Shown piece by piece: positions 22,216-31,863 of a DNA stretch of 64,000 bases. Both the position numbers and the translations under genes were made by a program. The DNA comes from Petrolisthes cinctipes (Eukaryota; Arthropoda; Malacostraca; Decapoda; Porcellanidae). The stretch covers positions 62,001 through 126,000 of the forward strand of contig JAWQEG010000284.1 in the NCBI GenBank assembly GCA_033782935.1, read 5' to 3'. The notes under the pieces are model-generated. The model ran no database searches, had not been told where the DNA came from, and saw only the letters and a program-made list of their open reading frames with translations. Each line of letters starts with the position of its first letter. Positions within the stretch are counted from its first letter, which is position 1.

Positions 22216-22298
22216 TACTTTTTGTCTATAAAAAGTGGGTTTTTCTTAGCATGCTGCTCTTCACGTCATTGTGAATTATCACTCCAATATGTGCACTT

Positions 22299-22574
22299 AC
22301 TTTTGCGGTTTTTATCGTAGTGGTGCCGCCATTAGATATCTAGAAAATGGTTAACCATAGGTAATAACTAATTTGCGTCCTGATTCGAAATTGGTAAGGA
22401 AAGTAGATCTATTCCTACTACGTCCCATGGTTCGTCCAGGATTAGGGATTCCCATCATGGAGCAGGTCAAAATGTAGGGCCTTTATTTGCATTGCATGTT
22501 TCGCACTGAGCGATATATGTGTTTCATCATCTACTCTTAGTTTATGCTAATAGTATATTGTATGGAGAGTGGTC
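22299..22574 (-). pseudogene. Integrase of gypsy C, zinc-finger Cys pair and start of core
   Basis: The minus strand encodes YIAQCETCNANKG near 22525-22485, the CxxC half of the HHCC finger. PWDVVGIDLLSLP follows near 22440-22400 with the first catalytic Asp, and then MVNHFLD near 22355. Stops and a frameshift occur. The His half of the finger is on the far side of the inverted-repeat insertion, at about 27090-27060. The Penelope-like element abuts on the other side. Confidence 0.8.
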
Positions 22575-23203
22575 AGGTACAGTCTGTTACAGTTCCGACT
22601 GGGCCACTCAGTATTGAGAGATCGTAGATGTGGCAGCAGTGTGTGTGTGTGTGTGTGTGCTCGAATATTATACGGATCGTCAACACTCTCCCTCTGTAGT
22701 GAACATGACTCTGGTTCAAAGTTCATTCCATAGATGGCGCTGTGTAGTTGTGGAAGGAATGTGGACTGCAGGGTTGAAGTTTCGGAAAACATCTATGCTC
22801 GTGTCAATGAGTTCATGAGCTCTCAGGCAGAATGGTTGAGGAATGTTATTATAGAAAATTAACAACTATATTACACACTGAGTAGGTGAAGCTAAGGTAA
22901 AGTTGTTCGTAGCCTGAACAGTGAATATTTCTTCTTAATGGTTATCATGTTTGACATGCAACATTGCTCAGCCGTTCTGACACAGCTCACGTCTCGTTGC
23001 CACGATTGTTATCTTGTAGTAGGATCGGGCAGATAGGTGGTTTGCTTTGGCCATCATATTTTGGTAAACATAATTTGATGTTCACCTCTGATTTTGTATT
23101 TTATTTGTAAGTCACGTTACAGTGTATTACATGCATAGTAAAAATTCCTTCTTTGCTAAATACTTTCTCTCTCTCGTAATAAAAATGTTAAAGTCAACTG
23201 TAA

Positions 23204-23208
<5 letters not shown>

Positions 23209-23256
<48 letters not shown>

Positions 23257-23270
23257 GTTAAAGTGTACTG

Positions 23271-23323
<53 letters not shown>

Positions 23324-23388
23324 GTTAAAGTGTACTGTAATCTCTCTCACTCTCTCTCTCTCTCTCTCTCTCACGTTAAAGTGTACTG

Positions 23389-23458
<70 letters not shown>

Positions 23459-23493
23459 ATAAAAATGTTAAAGTCAACTGTAATTCTCTCTCT

Positions 23494-23533
<40 letters not shown>
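23209..23533. repeat. Compound CT microsatellite array
   Basis: Long CT runs alternate with a spacer ACGTTAAAGTGTACTGTAAT about four times. The mirror arm has matching GA runs and spacer at 26281-26428. Ser/Leu-repeat open frames here are not genes. Confidence 0.9.
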
Positions 23534-23536
<3 letters not shown>

Positions 23537-24169
23537 ATAAACACCACCTTATCTTATCCTATCTCTATACTAATGAAATCGGACAGAGAGTGAGGGCCAA
23601 TTCCACAGTTGTTCGTTGTGATTTGTTAGCACCCAAACGAAAGAAACTAAACTGTGTTAATGACTTATGTCTGATTTATTGGAAGCATCTCATGAGTAAA
23701 GTATGCAGCTATTGTAATAATACAAATGCTCAATTGATAGTTTTGGTGAATAGGAATAATCAGCTTTTGGGAAATAACGAAGCCTTACAAGTGTGTTTGG
23801 GGAGGACTCTGACAAAATGACTGTGGAATCAGTCCTGGCTCCCTGACATTCTACGTTAATATACAAATTACTAGTGTCGAAATAAGCGATCGTTTTACCA
23901 GTGATAATCAACTCGCATTAATTGTTAACTGAGTTATATTTGTTTTGAACCCACAGGTGTACGGGGAAGAGGGATCACTCCTAACGACCAAACGTGTGTT
24001 TAACCTACTAATAGATTACCCCAAGTTTTGCTAATAGATACATTAATGTGTGCATAGTAGTAGGTGATCTACCAAATTTGCACACCGTTCACATAATGAT
24101 GGATTTATTCCAGAGATAACGGTGTGTGGCTGTGGAGAACAGAAGGGCGAAGTCTCAGAAAGTAGCCTA

Positions 24170-24405
24170 GGTGGGCAAGGTGAACTTCGTTGGAACCCCA
24201 TAGAGAACATGTGGGCTAATATGGTCAACTGCTGGGAGCCAGAGATGGTGGAGGGGAGATTGGAGGCACTAATGGCTCATACCCAGGCTCAGTGGGAGAT
24301 GTTCCGCAACAAACCTAACAAATTCGACGCATTGTGGCCTCTGTGCCCGATAGACTGCGTGCCGTCATAGAGAAGGAAGGTGGCTAGACTGGATATTAAT
24401 TGTCA
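24170..24405 (+). pseudogene. Tc1/mariner-type transposase, C-terminal fragment
   Basis: The plus strand encodes WNPIENMWANMV near 24190, the conserved segment that carries the third catalytic acidic residue of Tc1/mariner transposases. A helical tail follows. After a one-base frameshift near 24322 comes IRRIVASVPDRLRAVIEKEGG, the typical C-terminus. The Trp codon after GG is a TAG stop. Only about 75 residues of a protein of about 340 are left, without the DNA-binding domain. It sits at the edge of the left inverted arm and is not present in the right arm. Confidence 0.8.
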
Positions 24406-26276
24406 ATGTAAATAAAACATTATTTTGTTTAAATAAATGGTGTTGGGTTGTCAAGAATTGTATAACTCCTACTTTGCCTATTTACATTTATAGAGTGTTC
24501 CTGTCTATTGAAATTATGAACCTGTAAAGATGACGAAAGTAGAGAATAACCAGAGTTTTATCTTTCCCCCGGCCAACGAGGGTTCAACCGCTGATTTTAC
24601 AGCTGGTTAGCATATTTCTCCAATTTGGCTGGAGCAAGAAGTGCTGGGACAAAATGAAGGAAAATTGCTCCTAACATTTAGGAATAAAAGTAACCATAGG
24701 AAATCTTTTAAATAGTCTCATTGTCTTTCCCAGCTCATTTTACCTACTTGACTGCATTTCAACCCAACCATAGTTAATCTAACCTAACTGAACGGATTGC
24801 ATTGACCAGGTCAGACTTGAAATATATGCCTCCGGATAGGGGTCCCTCTGAGTGTGCAGTGTGTTTTAAGATGTGATCTCGGGCACGGACGCAAATATTT
24901 TATATTTCTTTATAATGCAAGTATATCTTGATTTAATTACGTGTTCTGTCTGACTTTTACTAGGAGCTAATTTTCTTTAGGATTATTACACATACAGCAT
25001 GATATCGGTAATGTCAATTTAGACACATTCTTCTTTAATTTGTGTAGCTAACGTTATCTATTCATTACTTGATGACTCGAGAGAAAGATACACAGAATAT
25101 ACGAGAGGGATAGTTTCGGAGTAATTTCATAATTCGTAGGATTTATGGTAACGGGTGATACAATAAACAAAGTAATAAAAATCTTTAGGGTGTTATCATT
25201 ATAAGGAGTCGTTACTCTGAAACACTCATCAAATACTGCCTGGCAAACTACATTCCTAGCTAAAGTAATGACCCTACGTATCCGTCTGCTCAACCGGTGC
25301 CTTCCAGTGAACTTCACCTTGCCCACCTACTTTCCGAAACTTCACCCATCTCTTCTCCACAGCCACACACCGTTATCTATGGAATAAATCCATCATTATG
25401 TGAACGGTGTGCAAATTTAGTAAAACACCAACTGTTATGCACACTATTTTTCACTACAAAAGGTTAATTAGCAAAAATCTGGGTAATCTATTAGGAGGTT
25501 AAACACACGTTTGGTTGCTAGGAGTGATCCCTCTTCCCCATTTAGGTGTGGCTTCTAAACAAACATAACTCAGTTAATATAACAATCAATGCCAGTTGAT
25601 TATCATTGGCAAATTGATTGATTTTTGGCGCTGCAACATCGAGATCATATAGCGCCAGAAGAAGGTGATAGAAGAGGTGGGACAGCAAGCAGGAAGGAAA
25701 TAGAAAGAAAAGAGAGACAGTTGAATAACTGAAAGAGATTGGCTGGGGCCGAAAGGGCGCCCAAACCCTTAAAGTATTGCCCTCTATCACTACCGGCAAT
25801 ACCCCCCTACGGGGTCTAAAGGAGGAAGGGAGAAGAGGTGGAGATGAGGGAAAGGTGAAGAAAGAACAGGATAAGAAAAGTGAAGAAGTTAGAAGGAGGT
25901 GAAGAAGAATCTATCATTGGTAAAAAGATCACATATTTCGACACTTATTTGTTTAAGGTAGAATGTGAAGGAGTCAGGGCCGGTCCCACATAGTCATTTT
26001 GTTTGTCAGATTCCTCCCCAAACACACTCGTAAGCCTTCGTTATTTCCCAAAAGCTGAGTATACCTATTCACTAAAACTATCAAGCACTAGTATTATTAC
26101 AATATCTGTAAACTTTACTCATCAGATTAATCCAATAAATCAGACATAAGTCATTTACACAGTTTAGATTCTTTCGTTTGGGTGCTAACAAACTACAACG
26201 AACAACTGTGGAATTGGTCCTAAATCTCCATACGATTCACATATCTAAATAGACTGGATAAGATAAGATAGTGTTC

Positions 26277-26280
<4 letters not shown>

Positions 26281-26330
<50 letters not shown>

Positions 26331-26359
26331 GAGAGAGAGAGATTACAGTACACTTTAAC

Positions 26360-26418
<59 letters not shown>

Positions 26419-26428
26419 ATTACAGTTG
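26281..26428. repeat. GA microsatellite array (right arm)
   Basis: Two GA runs are separated by the same spacer as the CT array in the left arm, in reverse complement. This supports the shared origin of the two arms. Confidence 0.9.
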
Positions 26429-26961
26429 ACTTTAACATTTTTATTACGAGAGAGAGAAAGTATTTAGCAAAGAAGGAATTTTTACTATGCATGTAATACA
26501 CTGTAACGTGACTTACAAATAAAATACAAAATCAGAGGTGAACATCAAATTATGTTTACCAAAATATGATGGCCAAAGCAAACCACCTATCTGCCCGATC
26601 CTACTACAAGATAACAATCGTGGCAACGAGACGTGAGCTGTGTCAGAACGGCTGAGCAATGTTGCATGTCAAACATGATAACCATTAAGAAGAAATATTC
26701 ACTGTTCAGGCTACGAACAACTTTACCTTAGCTTCACCTACTCAGTGTGTAATATAGTTGTTAATTTTCTATAATAACATTCCTCAACCATTCTGCCTGA
26801 GAGCTCATGAACTCATTGACACGAGCATAGATGTTTTCCGAAACTTCAACCCTGCAGTCCACATTCCTTCCACAACTACACAGCGCCATCTATGGAATGA
26901 ACTTTGAACCAGAGTCATGTTCACTACAGAGGGAGAGTGTTGACGATCCGTATAATATTCG

Positions 26962-26997
<36 letters not shown>

Positions 26998-27058
26998 TGC
27001 CACATCTACGATCTCTCAATACTGAGTGGCCCAGTCGGAACTGTAACAGACTGTACCT

Positions 27059-27670
27059 ATCTCTCCCAGGATGTCCTGCTGCATTATGATATAAGGGTAA
27101 TTAATACTGAGGGAATCATTATTTGTTGTATCACTATTTGATTGGTTTGTCCGTCACGTTTCCTAAGTTTTCTATAAATAATATCATCATGAAGGGAAAA
27201 GTTATTTAAGTGACTGGGTAATTCTGGTCCATTATTTTCATCCTCAGTTTTTAATGAATATCTTATTACATTTATCATAGAATCCGTTTGCAAATGTTTA
27301 CGAACCGCAATAAGGTCAAAGTCCATGGGTGTCCTCGGAACTAAAAGGACAAGATGATTGTTTAAGGGATCTGCTACTTTATTTAATTGTCCTGGAAGGT
27401 AGTTAATATCCATATGCGGGAGAAATTCCTGAATGGTTAGATATTATCTGGCTAATTTTCCCGTTAGGGTTTGAGGTTATAGTAAGCCAAGGATCGTTTG
27501 ATAATTCGCGAAAACTTGTAAAGGATAGCCTAATACGATTTTTCTAAAAGTACGAAGTGCCCATAATATTGCAAAAGTTTCCTGTTTTGTTACTGAGTAA
27601 CGAGTTTCCTGTGCACTTAATATTCTCGAAGCATTAGCATATACCTGATATAGACCCATAGCTATCTCTT
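27059..27670 (-). pseudogene. RNase H end and integrase N-terminus of gypsy C
   Basis: RNase H appears at 27659-27477 with LSAQETRYSVTKQETFAILW and a VFANYQTILGLL segment near 27500 (usually a TDH motif, here altered). The end of RNase H reads VDINYLPGQLNKVADPLN at 27415-27360. The integrase N-terminus follows, ending with an AGHPGRD segment at about 27090-27060, the His half of the HHCC finger. The inverted-repeat insertion begins directly after it. Stops separate the segments. The order RNase H then integrase is the normal gypsy order. Confidence 0.8.
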
Positions 27671-27759
27671 ACATAAGTACAGCGCCTAAGCCTACTGAAG
27701 AAGCATCTGTACACTTGATAAAAAGCAATGAATATTTGGGAACGCAAGAATTGAAGCTT

Positions 27760-28600
27760 ACATTAATTAACCTTTAATAATTCAAAGCTCAGCTATTTCT
27801 CTGTCATCCATACAAAATCTCGAGTTGATTATTTAGGGGTTTAGCTACTTGGAAAAATTCTTTACAAAGATTCTATATAAGAACATAAACCCAAGAATGA
27901 TTTTACGTTAGTAACATTTATTTAGAATAGTGAATACTCTCATTGCTCGTATTTTATCAGATTGTGTATGGAGCACAGTGGCGGTTAATGTATAACCTAA
28001 AATTATAATTTCCTGGCAAAGAAAATTACACTTAGACATTTAAAGTTGGAGGCCTACCTAATGTAATCTCCGGATAAGCTTCTTTATTGTTACTTATTAT
28101 GAATGTACGTCTTTAGAAAAATAATCAAATAGTTTAGATTAGCGATGACTACGTTATTAATAACGCCAACTCGAAAATTGACCATATGCTGAAATGTGGA
28201 TGAAGCATTACATAACCCAAATGGTATTAATAATAACCATGGTAAGTAACTAAATGTAGTAATGGGTTGATTTTTATCATCGAATGCTACTTGCCAGTTT
28301 CCACTGACCAAGGTGAAGGTGGAGAATATCATAGGTTTTGTTTGACCAATGTTAGACAAAACATCTTAAAAGAGGGAGGGGAGATTTATCTTTAATTGTA
28401 GCATTATTTATTTTTCTGTATTCATCAATGACTGGCCTAAATTCACCATTATTTTTTGAAACCAAAAATATTGGGCTGTTAAAAGGGGAGTTAGAATTCT
28501 TAATAATGCCTTCATCCATCATTTCATTTATAATTTTCTTTACAACTTTCTGCCTACTATGAGGTACGGTAGTCTCTATGCTCGAGTAAATGGGTTGAAG
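27760..28600 (-). pseudogene. Reverse transcriptase of gypsy C
   Basis: The best part is 28359-28090: STFTLVSGNWQVAFDDKNQP covers motif A, and LLIPFGLCNASSTFQHMVN is the FGLxNAPxTFQ block. The expected YLDD motif has decayed to a NLNY sequence near 28135, which removes catalytic Asp residues. Upstream, on the minus strand near 28460-28530, an SKKNNGEFRPV-like block is recognisable. Several stops and shifts are present, so RT is non-functional. Confidence 0.8.
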
Positions 28601-28699
28601 GGATGTTAGTGTAATGGTATGTTTTTCCTAATAAATTACCATGTAGGGCAATCGCATTTCAAATTGTGGCTAGTATTTTGATGAAATTATCACGACAAA

Positions 28700-29350
28700 G
28701 TGGGAAATCTCGTCCACTGACAAAATTTCTAAGTTGCTCCCTTATGTGACTATCACTTTATATCCTTCGGTTAGAACCGATACAATATTTCCTTGTGGTA
28801 TTTGGTCTAACTTCCATCTGTACAGATCACATAGATATGTTCCTTTCTTTACATGAACATTGGTAGATGTTTTATTAATATCAGTGATATTTTCACTGTT
28901 TACATTGGTTAAAGTAAATTAATCCCTGGTTATATATTATTTTACTAGTTCTATTGAGAATAGAACGGTAGTATGTGACTGTACATGAGATCGAAGCTTT
29001 ACCTTCAAGTTATGGACGAAATTTGGAGTTAATATAGTATTATATGCAGCAATGGCCTTTATGATAATGGAGTCATTTCCCTCATTTTCAATATGTATAG
29101 GGTTAACATTACATGGACTTATATATTGGCCTGGACAATCCTATATTGGAATACATTAATTCCTAAAATGTATTATTTTATGGTTAGGGTTTATTATTAT
29201 GGTTTGCTTGATAAGGTATGATAAACCTAGTTTATAATTTCGTATTATATAAAATTCAATATGCATATGGTTAGTTCCCTTGTCTAACCGTACAGGAAGG
29301 GTTAGTGTCCCTAATACCAGTAATTTATTGGCTGTCATGGTTGACAATTC
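28700..29350 (-). pseudogene. Presumed protease and linker region of gypsy C
   Basis: The region lies between gag and RT where protease is expected. An open stretch at 29347-29156 encodes TLTLPVRLDKGTNHMHIEFY, a strand pattern common before RT in env-bearing gypsy Pol. I could not find an intact Asp-Thr/Ser-Gly active site, so the call rests on position. Confidence 0.45.
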
Positions 29351-29565
29351 TATGTCACCTGTTCAATCTTGGTTTATAAATGCCGCTGGGGACCTAATTT
29401 GCACAATATGTTAAAGGAATTATCCGATAACAAGGAAACTGCCGCGTCTGTGTCTATCATTAAGGGGGTGTTACAATGTGATACTAGGACAGGGAATTAT
29501 AGTACATTATCGGTAAATGCGACGACAGGGCCGACAGTTTTATTTTCGGGACGTTTGATGCTATT

Positions 29566-30571
29566 CTAATATTGTGGCGGTCTCGTTTCATACATCATAT
29601 TTCGATTGTGCAAGTCCTGTTTCATTCTGTTAAGGATCATGCATTCATCTAAGGAATGCGACTTTAATTCATGTAAATTACTGTATTTATGATTACTTTT
29701 CCCTTGATAATTTCCTTTAGTATTATGTAAGTTATAATGTTCACTGGTAATATGATTATTTTCGTTACAGTGTTTGCAACGTTTTCCCTGTGATCCCCCT
29801 TGAGTAGGTGTGGCATCAAAATGAAAAATCTTCGTCCCCATGGATTGAGTAATCTGTAATGCACGATGTATGATACGAGATTCCTTCGAATTCAAAGCTA
29901 GAGACCCTGATAATGCAAGTGCTTTTGCTGGTTCACTTGTATTTATATTTTCTGCTTTTGTTTTAATCATTCTCTGAACCCATGATAATGAATTTGAATA
30001 TATGTAGTTTACCATCCCCCAAAACATCAATAAGTGACTGTCTGAATGTAGCATATGGCGCTAAATTCTTTGGATCAGAAATTGACTTGTAGTTAACATA
30101 TAACTGGCTGGACTATCTGGTGCAATATGCCCTCTTACGATTCCTATCTTATGTGCTTGGTAAAACACATCCTCCAAATGACGCAAGAAGAGATGAATCC
30201 CATATCTTGGATTATCTCCCGTATAATGCTTTAAATATTTGTGGGTGGGTAAGATTCACACTGTTTGCATAGAAAAGGTAGCGGGGCCAGAAGAAGTTGT
30301 ATGAAGAGCAGAGACAGTAGGAGATTGTGGAGGAGTAGCCATTGTTGGAGAAAATACAGGGTGATATAGTATGACAGATCGAGTCTTTCATGGGGGTAAG
30401 GTTGGAGAAGCAGAAAATGTACTCGAATGTGTTGGCACCACAAACGAGACTTAGGGAGGCAGGGAAATCTAGCTTGGAGGCTAATGAATCATTATCAGGG
30501 ATAATCCAAGTTAGTTGTGATTCGTTTGGATTAATGGGGGAGAATATTTTTACTTTATTTTGATTTGGCAC
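29566..30571 (-). pseudogene. gag of gypsy C
   Basis: The capsid-like part (30054 to about 29900) has YSNSLSWVQRMIKTKAENIN, comparable with LAWVHRMAKRTVNN in the gag of element A. A nucleocapsid-type Cys/His cluster (CKHCNENNHITSEH) lies near 29780-29740. The N-terminal region (30571-30212) is open in another frame, begins with a basic MPNQNKVKIF stretch and is interrupted near 30210. Gag is thus frameshifted at least once. The PBS-like site and the 5' LTR follow upstream on the minus strand. Confidence 0.7.
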
Positions 30572-30749
30572 GTTTTTTTTTCTTTCTTTCTGGGCTGTTA
30601 ATGAGGAACCTAATTCTTTTCTAACATGTTCGTGGACAAGTGAAAAATAATGTAATGTAACATGTAATGTTACTTTTAGTTGACTGTAGTTGCAACGACG
30701 ATGATGACGAGATGAAGTTTTTACCTTGCAATTTGTCTTGTTGCAAAAA

Positions 30750-30763
30750 CGTCGCTGCCGCCA
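30750..30763 (-). promoter_or_regulatory. Primer-binding-site-like sequence of gypsy C
   Basis: Two bases downstream of the LTR end on the minus strand lies TGGCGGCAGCGACG. It begins with TGG, the complement of the CCA end of a tRNA, and is placed where a PBS should be. It looks most like the 3' end of a leucine or serine tRNA, but I cannot fix which. Confidence 0.65.
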
Positions 30764-30765
30764 AA

Positions 30766-31158
30766 TGTACCAGTCCTCTAAGGCTTTAACTCGTTCAGGA
30801 TCTGATACAGTACCTTGTTTTGGGGTTGTAGTAGTTGTTAAAGAATTAGGTAGTGAGCTCGGCGTTGTGGTGTTCTTAGGTAATTGACTTCACAAGTTTC
30901 TTAAGGCTTAATTTATTACTATATACCTATATCTATACAGGGAATTATATTGATGTGCCTTGTATTATATTATTGCGTCTCTCTCTTATGGAGACAGTTT
31001 ATAGCCCTTAGGGAGTCAGTGTAGGTATCCTGAATCCTAGTGTACCTCCTCTGCTTATATACATTTCAAACTCAATAGTTTACAGAATGGCTAGAGTGTG
31101 ACTGTGTTGCCTGTGAATGGTCAGTTTGATTCTGTACCTACTTCTCTCTTCTCCTGTG
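30766..31158 (-). repeat. 5' LTR of gypsy C, truncated at its U3 end
   Basis: The repeat is about 98% identical to 16422-16826. On the minus strand it has a TATA box (31062-31053) about 145 bases before an AATAAA signal and ends in GTACA next to the PBS-like site. Its upstream (U3) end is cut at 31158, where F2 copy a starts. Confidence 0.85.
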
Positions 31159-31863
31159 TTGAATGGTTGGGTGTCTGGGCTGGGAGATGTTGGGGAAGGG
31201 GGTCTCAGCACCGTCGTGGGCAAACTTTAGAGCCATTGGGGCTGCTTTTTAAAACGAGTGATCCCGTGGGGGACAAGGTACCCCGCCCATGGCTACCAGC
31301 GCTCGGTCCCCTTATCTGCCCGGTAGGTAGTAACTCTTGGCTACTGAGGCCAATACGATAAAAATAATGTTATATGGATAACAATAAGCCTCTTTCTTTT
31401 CATCCTCCCCAACGGGAACCGCCTTGAAGTGGGGGGGGGGGGGGAGCTTGCGTGTCTCTGAGAACTGGCGAGCTAGACTAGAGGGGGCTCTGGCCCCTGC
31501 TCTGCCCCGATTTCGGGGAGAGAGGGCTTCTCATGCTAGGAAGGTCGCCAGTGAGAGACCAGACTAAATGGTTCCCATGCATTAGGCTGCAAGTATGGGC
31601 CAACAGTGCTGCCCTCCACAGGGACTTCCCTCTAGGGGCCGTCCTTTGTTGGATGGTTGGGTGTCTGGGCCGGGAGATGTAGGGGAAGGGGGTCTCAGCA
31701 CCGTCGTGGGCAAACTTTCGAGCCATTGGGGCTGCTTTTTAAAACGAGTGGCCCAGTGGGGGAAGAGGTACCCCGCCCATGGTTACCAGCGCTCGGTCCC
31801 CTCATCTGCCCGGTAGGTAGTAGCTCTTGGCTCCTGGGGCCAACAACAATAAATCAATGATAT
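31159..31863 (+). repeat. Tandemly duplicated F2 5' region
   Basis: A partial unit (31159 to about 31399) ends inside the equivalent of the first ORF1 codons. A complete 5' region follows (31400-31863), starting AACGGGAACCGCC and a 13-base G run. The two share long identical stretches such as TGGTTGGGTGTCTGGGC. This is either a multimeric 5' UTR or a template-switch product. Confidence 0.8.

Larger units (their letters stand above)
20750..22286 (+). mobile_element. Penelope-like retroelement, 5'-truncated, with inverted 45-bp ends
   Basis: The element is flanked by the 12-bp direct repeat ATATGTGCACTT (20738-20749 and 22287-22298), a target duplication within the integrase of gypsy C. A 45-bp segment at 20751-20795 is the exact reverse complement of 22206-22250 near the 3' end. 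Between them lie RT and GIY-YIG sequences on the plus strand. Penelope-like elements often carry rearranged or inverted terminal repeats of this kind. The RT N-terminus is missing. Confidence 0.9.
22575..27058. mobile_element. 4.5-kb insertion with 1.6-1.7-kb inverted-repeat arms
   Basis: The left arm (22575 to about 24185) is the diverged reverse complement of the right arm (about 25312-27058), starting from AGGTACAGTCTGTTACAG at each outer end. The arms include matched CT/GA microsatellites and CA runs. A 1.1-kb centre (24186-25311) holds a Tc1/mariner transposase tail. The right arm has about 310 extra bases (25640-25950). The unit splits the integrase finger of gypsy C, and the integrase frame continues when it is removed. 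I see no target duplication. Confidence 0.8.
16422..31158 (-). mobile_element. Ty3/gypsy element C with env, full length but carrying three nested insertions
   Basis: Two same-orientation repeats, 16422-16826 and 30766-31158, are about 98% identical and flank, on the minus strand, gag (30571-29566), protease region, RT/RNase H (28600-27350), integrase (27350-20160 in pieces) and env (about 18900-17380). Removing the MITE (17967-18656), the Penelope-like element (20750-22286) and the inverted-repeat insertion (22575-27058) leaves about 8 kb, a normal errantivirus-like length. The coding parts carry many stops. F2 copy a cuts the outer end of the right LTR at 31158. Confidence 0.85.

Noticed and set aside
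23122..23593. Open frames encoding Ser/Leu repeats
   Set aside because: They are translations of CT microsatellites with short spacers and have no other coding signal.
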